This document shows positions 43,759 to 51,974 of a stretch of 64,000 nucleotides of DNA, piece by piece; position 1 is the stretch's first letter, and each line of letters begins with the position of its first letter. A program made the translations under genes and the position numbers. Under the pieces are notes generated by a model that saw only the letters and a program-made list of their open reading frames with translations, was not told where the DNA came from and ran no database searches. Source of the stretch: Paracidovorax konjaci. Its GTDB lineage: Bacteria; Pseudomonadota; Gammaproteobacteria; Burkholderiales; Burkholderiaceae_C. The stretch lies in NCBI RefSeq assembly GCF_900112675.1, contig NZ_FOMQ01000005.1:124001-188000 (forward strand), read 5' to 3'.

Positions 43759-44778
43759 ATGACCGCGACCGACAAAAGCCGCCTGACGCGCCTCCTGACC
43801 TTCCTCCTGGCCCTGGGGGTCCTGGCCGCCACCACGCTGCATTCGGCAGCGCTGCAGGCCGCGCCGGACGCCGCGGCCGCCTTTCCGTCCAGGCCCGTGC
43901 GCATCGTCGTGCCGGTGGCCGCGGGCGGCAGCGCCGACAAGCTCACGCGCACGCTGGCCGACAGGCTCTCGTCGCTCTGGGGCCAGAGCGTGGTGGTGGA
44001 GAACGTGGCCGGCGCGAGCGGCACCATCGGCGCGGGCCGCGTCGCCAAGGCGGCGCCGGACGGCTACACGTTGCTGCAGCAGGGCGAGGGCATCACGCTC
44101 AACGGCATCCTGTTCCGTGACCTGCCCTACGACACGCACAAGAGCTTCACGCCGATCATCAAGGCCGTGGTGAACCCGCAGATCCTGGTGGTGCACCCGA
44201 GCACCGGCATCGGCAGCCTGGGCGAGTACGTCGCACGCGCCAGGGCCCAGCCCGAGAGCATCAGCCTGGGGTTGCCGGGCAATGGCGGGATCGCCCACGT
44301 CGCGCACGAGATCCTGACGCAGGAGACGGGCGCCAAGGTCAACTACATCCCCTACCCGGGCGGCGGCCCGGCCACGCTCGACGTGCTGGCGGGCCACACC
44401 AACGCGACCCTCATCACCCTGGCCGCCGTGACCGACTACGTTCGCGCCGGCAAGCTGCGCGCCCTGGCCGTGACCACGTCCTACCGCTCTCCCGCGCTGC
44501 CCGACGTGCCCACCGTGGCCGAGGCCGGCGGCCCGCCCGGCTTTTCGGTGGAAAGCTGGCAAGGCTACTTCGCGCCGGCCGGCACGCCACCGGCCATCGT
44601 GGCGAAGATCAACCGCGACATCGGCACGGTGCTGCAATCGCCCGAAGTCCGCGCGCAGCTGGAGGCGCAGGGCTTCAAGGTGGCCGGAGGCACGCCGCAG
44701 GCGCTGGCCGAGAGCCTGCAGGCCGAACGGCCGCTCTACGCCAAGGCGATCAAGACCGCCGGGCTGACGCTGCGCTGA
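43759..44778 (+). CDS. Bug-family periplasmic binding protein
   Basis: A 339-residue Bug receptor. A signal peptide (LLTFLLALGVLAATTLHSAALQAA) is followed by FPSRPVRIVVPVAAGGSADK, SVVVENVAGASGTIGAGRV, APDGYTLLQQGEG and NYIPYPGGGPATLDVL. ENVAGASG replaces the usual ENRAGAGG, so the carboxylate-binding loop is altered. It is divergent from the cupin-rhodanese operon, which contains another Bug gene, and may share its regulation. The ATG at 43759 was taken because it opens the signal peptide; longer in-frame starts exist upstream. Confidence 0.92.
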   Translation: MTATDKSRLTRLLTFLLALGVLAATTLHSAALQAAPDAAAAFPSRPVRIVVPVAAGGSADKLTRTLADRLSSLWGQSVVVENVAGASGTIGAGRVAKAAPDGYTLLQQGEGITLNGILFRDLPYDTHKSFTPIIKAVVNPQILVVHPSTGIGSLGEYVARARAQPESISLGLPGNGGIAHVAHEILTQETGAKVNYIPYPGGGPATLDVLAGHTNATLITLAAVTDYVRAGKLRALAVTTSYRSPALPDVPTVAEAGGPPGFSVESWQGYFAPAGTPPAIVAKINRDIGTVLQSPEVRAQLEAQGFKVAGGTPQALAESLQAERPLYAKAIKTAGLTLR

Positions 44779-44876
44779 AGAAGGAGGGTGGGCGAACGGC
44801 GGCACCCCCATGCCTCGCCGCACGGAGGCCCCTGCCTGCGCTGCACAGCTTGTGCAGACGGTAGGGGCCGCAACGC

Positions 44877-45785
44877 TCAGGCCGGCGCCGCCCGTGCCCC
44901 GTCGCTGCCCAGCCGCCCGGCCAGAAAGTCGATGAAGCTGCGCAGCTTGGGCGGCATGTGCCGCCGGCTGGCATACACGGCGAAGAGCGTGCCCGCAAAG
45001 CGGGTCTCGCCCGGCAGCGTCACCAGCCGCCCCGCGGCCAGATCGTCCTCGATCAGCCAGTCCGGCAGGAAGGCCGCACCCATGCCGGCCACCACCGCGT
45101 GGTAGCTGAGCGTGGTGTCGCTGGATTTCATCACCGTGTCGATGCGACGCTGCACGCTGGCCTGCAGCATTTTCGCGAAGCGGTCGGACGGCAGATAGTT
45201 GGGCACCACCACCGGCACCGGGGGAAAGCCGGCGGCCGGAGCATCGCCCGGGGGCGCAGGCACGCCCGGGGCGGCGACGAGGTGGAACGACACCGGGCAC
45301 AGGGGGCGTGCGATCAACTGCGGCGCGGGCTCGTCCGTCATCCGGAGCGCCACGTCGAACCCCTCCGACACGATGTCGACCATGCGGTTGTCGAGGTGCA
45401 GATCCAGCCGCACTTCAGGGCACGTCTGGCGATAGGCCGCCAGCAGCCGCGCGAAGCGCGGCGTGGCGCACCAGACCGGCGCACTGATCCGCAGCTCGCC
45501 GCGCGGCCGGTCCTGCCCCTGGCCCACCGACGCCGCGGCCGAATCGAGCAGCTCCAGTGCCTGCCGGCCCTGCGCATAGAACGCGGTGCCGGCCTCCGTC
45601 AGGCTCATGCTGCGGCTGGTGCGATGGAGCAGCCGGGCTCCCAGCGTGCGCTCCAGCCGTGCGATGTGCTTGCTCACCATGGGCGGCGCCATGCCCAGCC
45701 GGTCCGCCGCCGCGCTGAAGCTGCCGGCTTCGACAATGGCCTGGAAGACGCGCACCCCGGTCAACTCCAGCTCGGAAGGCTCCAT
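44877..45785 (-). CDS. LysR-family transcriptional regulator
   Basis: A 302-residue LTTR. DNA-binding part: LTGVRVFQAIVEAGSFSAAA and MVSKHIARLERTLGARLLHR. The effector domain begins near RGELRISAPVWCATPRFARL; the CrgA/DsdC-like subgroup is indicated by NYLPSDRFAKM and the C-terminal KLRSFIDFLAGRLG. The ATG at 45785 was preferred to a start ten codons earlier because the winged-helix domain opens a few residues in. It is divergent from the DoxX-dioxygenase pair and is its likely regulator. GGAAAC occurs twice in the shared gap (45799 and 45841 regions), a weak operator candidate. Confidence 0.92.
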   Translation of the reverse strand: MEPSELELTGVRVFQAIVEAGSFSAAADRLGMAPPMVSKHIARLERTLGARLLHRTSRSMSLTEAGTAFYAQGRQALELLDSAAASVGQGQDRPRGELRISAPVWCATPRFARLLAAYRQTCPEVRLDLHLDNRMVDIVSEGFDVALRMTDEPAPQLIARPLCPVSFHLVAAPGVPAPPGDAPAAGFPPVPVVVPNYLPSDRFAKMLQASVQRRIDTVMKSSDTTLSYHAVVAGMGAAFLPDWLIEDDLAAGRLVTLPGETRFAGTLFAVYASRRHMPPKLRSFIDFLAGRLGSDGARAAPA

Positions 45786-45902
45786 GGTTGCCCCAAAAGG
45801 AAACGATGCCATCACTTTAGCGCCATCGATTTCTTTTCAAGGAAACCCTAATCTGGCAACCGTCGCCACGCCGTGGCTTTCTTTCCCAGGAACCCTTCCG
45901 CC

Positions 45903-46343
45903 ATGACCTCCGCTTCCTACGGCTCCCCGGTCTCCGCCCGCCCGGCCGGCAAACCGCTGCGCATCGCACTGTGGGCCGCGCAGTGCCTCGTCGCCCTGGC
46001 GTTCTGCGCTTCCGGCTTCATGAAGCTGACCACGCCCATCCCTGAACTGAGCGCGATGATGCCGTGGGCGGGGCAGTACCCCGTGGCCTTCGTGCGGACC
46101 ATCGGGCTGATCGATCTGGCCGGCGGGCTGGGCATCCTGCTGCCCGCGCTGGTGCGCATCCTGCCCCGGCTGACCGTATGGGCTGCGCTGGGTTGCACGG
46201 TACTGCAGGTCTTCGCCATCGCCTTCCACCTCAGCCGCGGCGAGGCCATGGTGCTGCCGCTGAACCTGGTCCTGCTCCCGCTGTGCGCCTTCGTGCTGTG
46301 GGGGCGTGCGCGGCAGGCGCCGATCCACGCCCGCGGCGGCTGA
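45903..46343 (+). CDS. DoxX-family membrane protein
   Basis: A 146-residue protein with four predicted membrane helices: LWAAQCLVALAFCASGFMKL, FVRTIGLIDLAGGLGILLPAL, LTVWAALGCTVLQVFAIAFHL and LPLNLVLLPLCAFVLWG. The pattern SGFMKLT followed by GLIDLAGGLGILLPA is diagnostic of the DoxX-like group. Homologues often sit with LysR regulators and dioxygenases or redox enzymes, as here; molecular function is not settled. The ATG at 45903 is used; an upstream GTG would add ten residues. The dioxygenase gene starts 53 bases downstream. Confidence 0.9.
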   Translation: MTSASYGSPVSARPAGKPLRIALWAAQCLVALAFCASGFMKLTTPIPELSAMMPWAGQYPVAFVRTIGLIDLAGGLGILLPALVRILPRLTVWAALGCTVLQVFAIAFHLSRGEAMVLPLNLVLLPLCAFVLWGRARQAPIHARGG

Positions 46344-46396
46344 AATCGCACCGGCCCCGTGCTGTGGCTCCCACCCCACCTTTTACGGAACTCCCC

Positions 46397-47203
46397 ATGC
46401 CCACGACCGCACTCCTGCCCACCTATTTCATCTCGCACGGCGGCGGCCCCTGGCCCTACGTGCCGGAGATGCGCCGCGCCATGCACGCCCTGGAGCAGTC
46501 GCTGCAGGACATCCCCCGCCAGATCGGCACGCGGCCCGAGGCCGTGCTGGTGGTGTCCGGCCATTGGGAAGACGATGCCTTCGCCGTGATGTCCAGCCCC
46601 CGGCCGCCGATGGTCTACGACTACTACGGATTCCCGCCCCACACGTACGAGGTGCGCTACGCGGCGCCGGGCGCACCGGCCCTGGCCGGGCGGATCGCGT
46701 CGCTCATCGCGGCCGCTGGCCTGCCTTCCCGGCTCGATGCAGGGCGCGGCTTCGACCACGGCACCTTCGCGCCGCTGCAGGTGATGTATCCGGATGCCGA
46801 CGTGCCGGTGGTGCAGGTCGCCCTGCAGCAGAGGCTGGACCCCGCGCAGCACCTGGCGCTCGGCCGCGCGCTGGCGCCGCTGCGTGCGGAAGGCGTGCTG
46901 ATCGTGGGCAGCGGGCTCAGCTACCACAACCTGCGGCGCTTCGGCGACGCCGGGCGCGCGCCCTCGGCCGCCTTCGACCAGTGGCTGCAGGACGCGCTGG
47001 TGCGCACCGCGCCGGCCGATCGGGCAGCCCGGCTGGTGGAGTGGGAAAGCGCCCCCGCCGCCCGGCTGGCCCACCCGCGCGAAGACCACCTGATCCCGCT
47101 GATGGTGGCGGCCGGCGCCGCCGAGGCCGAACCGGCCCGGTGCATCTACCACGAGGACGACATCTTCGGCGGCGTGACCGCCTCCAGCTTCCGATTCGGC
47201 TAG
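46397..47203 (+). CDS. DODA-type (YgiD-like) extradiol aromatic ring dioxygenase
   Basis: A 268-residue class III extradiol dioxygenase of the 4,5-DOPA dioxygenase family. Metal ligands: LPTYFISHGGGPW (His near residue 14), VVSGHWEDD (His about 54) and the FDHGTFAPLQVMYPDADVPV segment; SGLSYHNLRRF holds another conserved His. Length and order match bacterial YgiD (about 260 residues). It would cleave a catecholic ring using Fe(II) or Zn-linked chemistry. It forms a unit with the DoxX gene and the divergent LysR, an arrangement I have seen repeatedly in Burkholderiales. The natural substrate is uncertain. Confidence 0.92.
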   Translation: MPTTALLPTYFISHGGGPWPYVPEMRRAMHALEQSLQDIPRQIGTRPEAVLVVSGHWEDDAFAVMSSPRPPMVYDYYGFPPHTYEVRYAAPGAPALAGRIASLIAAAGLPSRLDAGRGFDHGTFAPLQVMYPDADVPVVQVALQQRLDPAQHLALGRALAPLRAEGVLIVGSGLSYHNLRRFGDAGRAPSAAFDQWLQDALVRTAPADRAARLVEWESAPAARLAHPREDHLIPLMVAAGAAEAEPARCIYHEDDIFGGVTASSFRFG

Positions 47204-47236
47204 CCGCCAGGCTCCGGGGGCGCCCCGTGTGGCGCT

Positions 47237-47731
47237 TCAGCCCGGCACGCCCGCCACGGGGGAATCCGTCCCCGCCTGCGCCGACGCGGGCAGGCCGAAC
47301 ACGCGGTCGAACGCCCAGTTGAAGACGAAGGTGTAGACGAGGAAGAACAACAGCAGGCCCAGGTCCATGAGCAGGGCTTCCCACAGACTGACGCCGAACC
47401 ACCACGCCAGGACCGGCACGAGGATCACGGCCAGCCCGCCCTCGAAGCCGATGGCATGGGCCACGCGCCGTGCCGTGCTGCGGCCGCGCACCGCCTGCCG
47501 CGACTCCCAGCGCTCGAAGGCCCAGTTGAACGCCAGGTTCCACACGATGGCGATGGCCGAGGCGATCACCGCCACCCCGCCCGAATGCCCCGCCCCCTGG
47601 CCGGTCGCCCACATCATCCCGAGCGTGGCGAACGCGATGGCGATCAGTTCGTAGAGCGACACATAGACCACGCGGCGAAGGGGGCCCTGCAGGCCGGATG
47701 GACGGAAAGCAGCGGAAGAATGGAAAGGCAT
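47237..47731 (-). CDS. PACE-family efflux transporter
   Basis: A 164-residue inner-membrane protein with two bacterial-transmembrane-pair domains: RRVVYVSLYELIAIAFATLG with AIVWNLAFNWAFERWE, then GLAVILVPVLAWWFGVSLWE with FVFNWAFDRVFGLP. The duplicated pattern of an acidic residue in the first helix (YELIAI; GFEGGLAVI) and W-N-x-x-F-x-W/F is diagnostic of PACE pumps (AceI family), which export chlorhexidine and diamines. Divergent from a LysR gene; PACE genes are commonly paired with such regulators. Start ATG at 47731 is set by the homologous N-terminus. Confidence 0.93.
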   Translation of the reverse strand: MPFHSSAAFRPSGLQGPLRRVVYVSLYELIAIAFATLGMMWATGQGAGHSGGVAVIASAIAIVWNLAFNWAFERWESRQAVRGRSTARRVAHAIGFEGGLAVILVPVLAWWFGVSLWEALLMDLGLLLFFLVYTFVFNWAFDRVFGLPASAQAGTDSPVAGVPG

Positions 47732-47737
47732 GCGCCG

Positions 47738-47770
47738 GACTTTATTTGCCGCGTGCTGACATATAAAGTC
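47738..47770. promoter_or_regulatory. LysR operator in the PACE/LysR gap
   Basis: GACTTTATTTG (47738-47748) and CATATAAAGTC (47760-47770) are inverted repeats matching at ten of eleven positions, separated by 11 bases and centred in the 74-base divergent gap. The likely binding site of the adjacent LysR protein, overlapping the PACE promoter. Confidence 0.65.
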
Positions 47771-47805
47771 GGCTTCTTTCAGTTTTTTTGACAGATTGCA
47801 GGCCC

Positions 47806-48738
47806 ATGGCATTTTCATCCGACAGCGTGCAGGTGTTTCTGGCCGTGCTGGACCACGGCTCGTTCTCGGCGGCGGCGCGCGCCCTCTCGCGGGTGCCATC
47901 GGCGGTGAGCATGACCATCGGCCATCTGGAGGCCGAGCTGGCCGTGCAACTCTTCGACCGGGCCGGCCGCGAACCCCGGCCCACGGCCGCCGCCCGCGCG
48001 CTGGAGCCCCAGGCGCGGCTCTTCGCGGCGCAATTGCGGCAGCTGAATGCGCAGGCGCTGGCGCTCACGCAGGGACTGGAGGAGCGCCTCACGCTCGCCA
48101 TCGCACCGGAACTGCTGGCCGGGCACTGGAACGGCCCGCTCGCCGCCCTGGCGCAGGAGCATCCGTTGCTGCAGGTGGAGGTGCTGGCGGCACCGCAGGC
48201 CGACGCGCTCGCGCTGCTGCATGCGGGCCGCGCCCAGCTCGCGCTGGTCTTCGAACGCCCCAGCCTCGACGGCCGGGAGGGCTTCCAGGAGGTGGGCAGC
48301 GAAACCCTGGTCGCGGTGATGGCGCCCGACCACGCGGTTCTGGCCACCGTGCGCGGCGCAGGGAGTGCGGGCGGCCCCGGTGGCCAAGGTGCCCGGCTGC
48401 GCGAGGAGCACCTCACCACCACACGCCAGATCGTCGTCGCCGGCCGCGACCTCGCGCACACCGATCCCCGCCTGGTCTTCGCACGGCACCACTGGCGCAC
48501 CGACAACCACCTCGCCGCGCTGGGCCTCATCGAAGCGGGCCTCGGCTGGGGCTGGCAACCCCGGGCCCTGGCCGAGCCGCGCATCGCCGCCGGCACTCTG
48601 GTGGAAATGCCGTTCGAGAACCTCAGCAACGGCATCGCCCTCTGGGTGGATGTGGTGTGGTCCAAGGAACGTCCCCTGGGCCTGGGCGCACGGCGATTCG
48701 TGGAATTGATGGCGAAGCAGGCCGGGCGGAACGCTTGA
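47806..48738 (+). CDS. LysR-family regulator of the PACE pump
   Basis: A 310-residue LTTR. DNA-binding part: SVQVFLAVLDHGSFSAAARA and SAVSMTIGHLEAELAVQLFD; effector domain from LTLAIAPELLAGHW. The C-terminal half carries LGLIEAGLGWGWQP, a subgroup feature. The ATG at 47806 was preferred to an in-frame start six codons earlier. It is divergent from the PACE gene across a short gap with a clear inverted repeat, so it most probably activates PACE in response to a substrate of the pump. A Gly-rich insertion (GAGSAGGPGGQGA) interrupts the effector domain near its middle. Confidence 0.92.
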   Translation: MAFSSDSVQVFLAVLDHGSFSAAARALSRVPSAVSMTIGHLEAELAVQLFDRAGREPRPTAAARALEPQARLFAAQLRQLNAQALALTQGLEERLTLAIAPELLAGHWNGPLAALAQEHPLLQVEVLAAPQADALALLHAGRAQLALVFERPSLDGREGFQEVGSETLVAVMAPDHAVLATVRGAGSAGGPGGQGARLREEHLTTTRQIVVAGRDLAHTDPRLVFARHHWRTDNHLAALGLIEAGLGWGWQPRALAEPRIAAGTLVEMPFENLSNGIALWVDVVWSKERPLGLGARRFVELMAKQAGRNA

Positions 48739-48965
48739 GCGGCGCGGCGGCGCAGGACATCGAAATTCTTGTTAACCGACAGTTAAATGCACGTTTGCTT
48801 TTAATAGCCGTGACGAGCCCTAGCATCCGCCCCCGAATAAACGGCCGGAAAGGGGATCGATGCGATGACTGCGGAACTTGCCGCCACGTTTTTCACGGTG
48901 GGTTATGCCCAGTCCGTGGCGCAGTCAATGGAGCAGAACCGGATGGACGTTCTGGTACTGACGAA
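48739..48965. other. AT-richer gap upstream of the small membrane protein
   Basis: This 227-base stretch has a visibly lower GC content than its surroundings and carries an inverted repeat TTAAC-N5-GTTAA (48772-48776, 48782-48786). A 61-codon ORF starting ATG at 48865 after AAAGGGGA runs to 49050, overlapping the next gene in another frame. It looks like neither known protein and may be a leader peptide or chance. Confidence 0.35.
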
Positions 48966-49463
48966 ATGCATGACATTCCCGCACTGCGCAAAACCATGCT
49001 CTGGAGCACTCCGCTCTTTCTTGGCATCGCGGCAAGCTGTGTTGTGGTGACTCTGCACGGGGTTGTGCCGGTCTTGCAGGCAATTGCTGCACTGGCACCC
49101 GTGGTCCGCATTGCTCCTGCTGCCCAATTGGCACCGTTCGTCGCGGTCGTTTGCATCATGGCCATCATGCTCGGCGCCCTGCGGATCGCCCGGCGCAGCG
49201 AAGTGGCAATCCGGAAATTCGAGCGCGCTTTCACCATTGCAGTGCGTGCCAGCGGTCTCGTGATGTTGCTCATTCCGGTGACGTCGTTGCTCCAACGCCT
49301 TTACATGCCGAGCATTGGCTACACGGTCTGCCCCGTCCTTCAGGGCAGTCCCACCTTGTGGTTCACCGACTGGGTACGCGATCCCGCATGGTGCGTACCG
49401 GGCAAAAGCCTGGACTGGGTCATCGAACAGGCTGCGGCAGGGCCATCGACAGCGTCCCGGTGA
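48966..49463 (+). CDS. Small membrane protein, possibly DUF1240-like
   Basis: A 165-residue protein with about three to four membrane helices: LWSTPLFLGIAASCVVVTLH, QLAPFVAVVCIMAIMLGAL and FTIAVRASGLVMLLIPVTSL. The C-terminal soluble part, with GYTVCPVLQGSPTLWFTDWV and AWCVPG, has two spaced Cys as in DUF1240 proteins, a resemblance I hold with low certainty. The first in-frame ATG is at 48966, with no clear Shine-Dalgarno; a start at 48996 is possible. Codon use is less GC-biased than in neighbours, which hints at acquisition by transfer. Function unknown. Confidence 0.6.
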   Translation: MHDIPALRKTMLWSTPLFLGIAASCVVVTLHGVVPVLQAIAALAPVVRIAPAAQLAPFVAVVCIMAIMLGALRIARRSEVAIRKFERAFTIAVRASGLVMLLIPVTSLLQRLYMPSIGYTVCPVLQGSPTLWFTDWVRDPAWCVPGKSLDWVIEQAAAGPSTASR

Positions 49464-49511
49464 CAGCACGCGTGCGGGGCAGCCGACGGGGAAAGCGAGA
49501 GATCGTTCAAC

Positions 49512-49530
49512 AATGAGAACTACTCTCATT
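49512..49530. promoter_or_regulatory. Fur box
   Basis: AATGAGAACTACTCTCATT is a 19-base palindrome (arms AATGAGA and TCTCATT) of Fur-box type, 107 bases before the start of the TonB-dependent receptor gene. Repression under iron sufficiency is expected. Confidence 0.8.
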
Positions 49531-49637
49531 TCTGATAGGATCGCCGGCCAAGGCCGAGCCCGCAACCCGCACCTGAGGCGGGTGCCCGGTTCTCCTGCCC
49601 CGGCCCTGCCCTTCCCCGTTTCCAACCGCTTCCCGCC

Positions 49638-51800
49638 ATGTCCCACCCGCTGCACCGGGCGCTCTCGCGCCGCCGGCCTCCCCTTGCCTTGTCCACGTTC
49701 ACGCTCTGCATGCTATCGGCGGCCCCGTTCGCCGCAGCGCAGACGGCCGCAGGGACTGCCGCTCCTGCCGCAGAGGCCCCCACCGCGCTGCAGGAGGTGC
49801 AGGTGCGCGATGCCGGCGACGCGGCTACCGGTTACCAGGGGGCGCAACGCGGCACGGCCGCCACGCGCACCGATACGCCGCTGATCGAGACGCCGCAGGC
49901 CGTGCGCGTGTTGCCGCGCCAGTTCATCGACGACCTGGGCGCCACGCGGCTGGCGGACACGGTGGATTTCGTGAGCGGCATCACGCGGCTCAACGACTTC
50001 GGCGGCACCTGGGACAACTACGCCATCCGCGGCTTCAGCAACACCGACGGCGGCACGCTGCTCAACGGCTTCGCCTCGTCGCGCGGCTACGGCCCGCAGC
50101 GCGACATGGCCACGGTGGAGCGCGTCGAATTCCTCAAGGGCCCGGCGGCCGCGCTCTACGGCAGCAGCGAGCCGGGCGGCACGGTCAACGTGGTCACCAA
50201 GAAGCCGCAGTTCACGCCTTCGCGCACGGCGAGCCTGCAGGTGGGCGGCCTGGGCTACCGCCGCGCGAGCCTCGACGCCACGGGCCCGCTCGCGTCGAAC
50301 CTGGCCTACCGGCTGAACGTGGCGACCGAGGACGGCGCGAGCCGCACGAGCCTCGTGGACAACCGCAAGAGCGTGCTGGCGCCGGCCCTCACCTGGACGC
50401 TGGGCACGGGCACCGTGCTGCAGTACGAGGCCGAGTTCATCCGCATCCGCACGCCGCTGGACCGGGGCATCGTCCAGGTGAACGGCAACCCCGGCGCGCT
50501 GCCCGCCGACCGCTACCTGGGCGATCCTTCGCGCTCCAACCTGCACGTGAACGGCGACACCCACCAGTTCACGCTCGACCACGAACTGGGCCAGGGATGG
50601 CGCACGCGCCTGGGGCTGTCGCACCGCGAAACCGATCTCTACGGCGATGCCGTGGACCTGAACGGCACGCTGCGCGCCGATGGCCGCACGCTCACGCGGC
50701 GCGACAGCTGGCGCAGCCTGCCGGCGCGCGACACCTCGGTGCAGGCCGAGGTGGAGGGCAAGCTGCGCACCGGCGGCCTCGGGCACACGCTGCTGGCCGG
50801 CGTGGAATCGTGGCGGCTGTCCATGGGCCAGGACATCCGCTACTCCAACCTCGCCACCCAGCCCTTCGCGATCGACATCTTCCAGCCCGTCTACGGCCAG
50901 GCGCCCGGCACGCTCACGCCCGGCTTCGACACCCGCGACCGCCAGCGCGCCACCGGCCTCTTCGTGCAGGACCAGCTGGACCTGACCGACCGGTGGAAGC
51001 TCCTGCTGGGCGCGCGCTTCGACCGGTTCCACCAGGACTACGAAAACCGCCTCGCCGACACCACGCAGGCCCAGGAGCATTCGGCGGCCACCCCGCGCGC
51101 CGGTCTCACCTACCTGCTGAGCGACCGCGCGTCGCTCTACGTATCGGCCGGCCGCTCGTTCCGCCCCAACACGGGCGCGGGCGAAGACGGCGGCGCGTTC
51201 GCTCCCCAGAAGGGCAAGGCGTTCGAGGCCGGCGCCAAGTGGCAGTCGGCCGACCAGCGCCTGAGCGGCGCGGTGGCGCTCTTCGACATCCGCAAGACCA
51301 ACGTGCTCACGCGCAGCCCGACGAACGCCAACTTCAGCATCGCCGCAGGCGAGGTGCGCAGCCGCGGTGCCGAAGCCGACCTGGCCGGGCAGCTCGACGC
51401 GCACTGGCGCCTGTCCGCCAACCTGGCCTACACCGACACCGAGGTCACGCGCGACAACAACCCGGCGCTGCTCGGCAAGCGCCTGGCCAACATCCCGCGC
51501 GTGAGCGCCGGCCTGTTCGCGATCCGCGAGGACCGGCTCGCCTCCGGCGGGCGCTACGGGCTGGGCGGCGGCCTGGTGCACGTGGGCGAGCGCACCGGCA
51601 CCGCCACCGACACCTACCGCCTGCCGGCCTACACCACCGCACGCGCCACGGCCTACTGGCAGATCGACCCGCGCACGCGCCTCACGCTGGACGTGCACAA
51701 CCTGTTCGACAAGACCTACTACACCGCCTCCTGGGGAGCGCTCACGGTGCTGCCCGGCCTGGGCCGGCAGGTGGTGGCGGGCCTGCAGGTGCAGTTCTGA
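49638..51800 (+). CDS. TonB-dependent siderophore receptor
   Basis: A 720-residue outer-membrane receptor. After a signal peptide (about residues 1-34, ending AAPFAAAQ) comes a TonB-box region (TALQEVQVRD), the plug (TPLIETPQAVRVLPRQFIDD, YAIRGFSNTDGGTLLNG, VERVEFLKGPAAALYGSSEP with GGTVNVVTKKP) and a 22-strand barrel ending in LPGLGRQVVAGLQVQF with the terminal Phe required for barrel assembly. No N-terminal STN signalling domain is present, so it does not act with an ECF sigma factor of FecI type. The FhuA/FoxA-like siderophore class (TIGR01783 type) is suggested; the siderophore cannot be named. A Fur box lies upstream. Monocistronic. Confidence 0.95.
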   Translation: MSHPLHRALSRRRPPLALSTFTLCMLSAAPFAAAQTAAGTAAPAAEAPTALQEVQVRDAGDAATGYQGAQRGTAATRTDTPLIETPQAVRVLPRQFIDDLGATRLADTVDFVSGITRLNDFGGTWDNYAIRGFSNTDGGTLLNGFASSRGYGPQRDMATVERVEFLKGPAAALYGSSEPGGTVNVVTKKPQFTPSRTASLQVGGLGYRRASLDATGPLASNLAYRLNVATEDGASRTSLVDNRKSVLAPALTWTLGTGTVLQYEAEFIRIRTPLDRGIVQVNGNPGALPADRYLGDPSRSNLHVNGDTHQFTLDHELGQGWRTRLGLSHRETDLYGDAVDLNGTLRADGRTLTRRDSWRSLPARDTSVQAEVEGKLRTGGLGHTLLAGVESWRLSMGQDIRYSNLATQPFAIDIFQPVYGQAPGTLTPGFDTRDRQRATGLFVQDQLDLTDRWKLLLGARFDRFHQDYENRLADTTQAQEHSAATPRAGLTYLLSDRASLYVSAGRSFRPNTGAGEDGGAFAPQKGKAFEAGAKWQSADQRLSGAVALFDIRKTNVLTRSPTNANFSIAAGEVRSRGAEADLAGQLDAHWRLSANLAYTDTEVTRDNNPALLGKRLANIPRVSAGLFAIREDRLASGGRYGLGGGLVHVGERTGTATDTYRLPAYTTARATAYWQIDPRTRLTLDVHNLFDKTYYTASWGALTVLPGLGRQVVAGLQVQF

Positions 51801-51847
51801 GCGCGCCACCCGGCGATAGGCCCACCGGAGACTTGCCATAAAATATG

Positions 51848-51897
51848 CTCCATGCCGCCGGATCCATTGAATAGTTTGCTATATATTTAATAGCAAT
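51848..51897 (+). repeat. Intergenic repeat, copy D
   Basis: CCATGCCGCCGGATCC, then ATTGAATA, TTTGCTA, TATTTAAT and (T)AGCAA. The third segment has T instead of C at one position, which leaves a G-U pair, so arm pairing survives at RNA level. It lies between the receptor stop and the PPK2 gene (same strand). Confidence 0.85.
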
Positions 51898-51974
51898 CTC
51901 TTTCCATGGATTCCCTGGCGGGCCGATACCCCACAATGCCGTCGGCCCCGCCATCCTTTTTCGGAGACGCACGC

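Noticed and set aside
48865-49050. Separate 61-residue protein gene
   Set aside because: It has a ribosome site but no recognisable protein features and overlaps the membrane protein in another frame; kept only as an observation.
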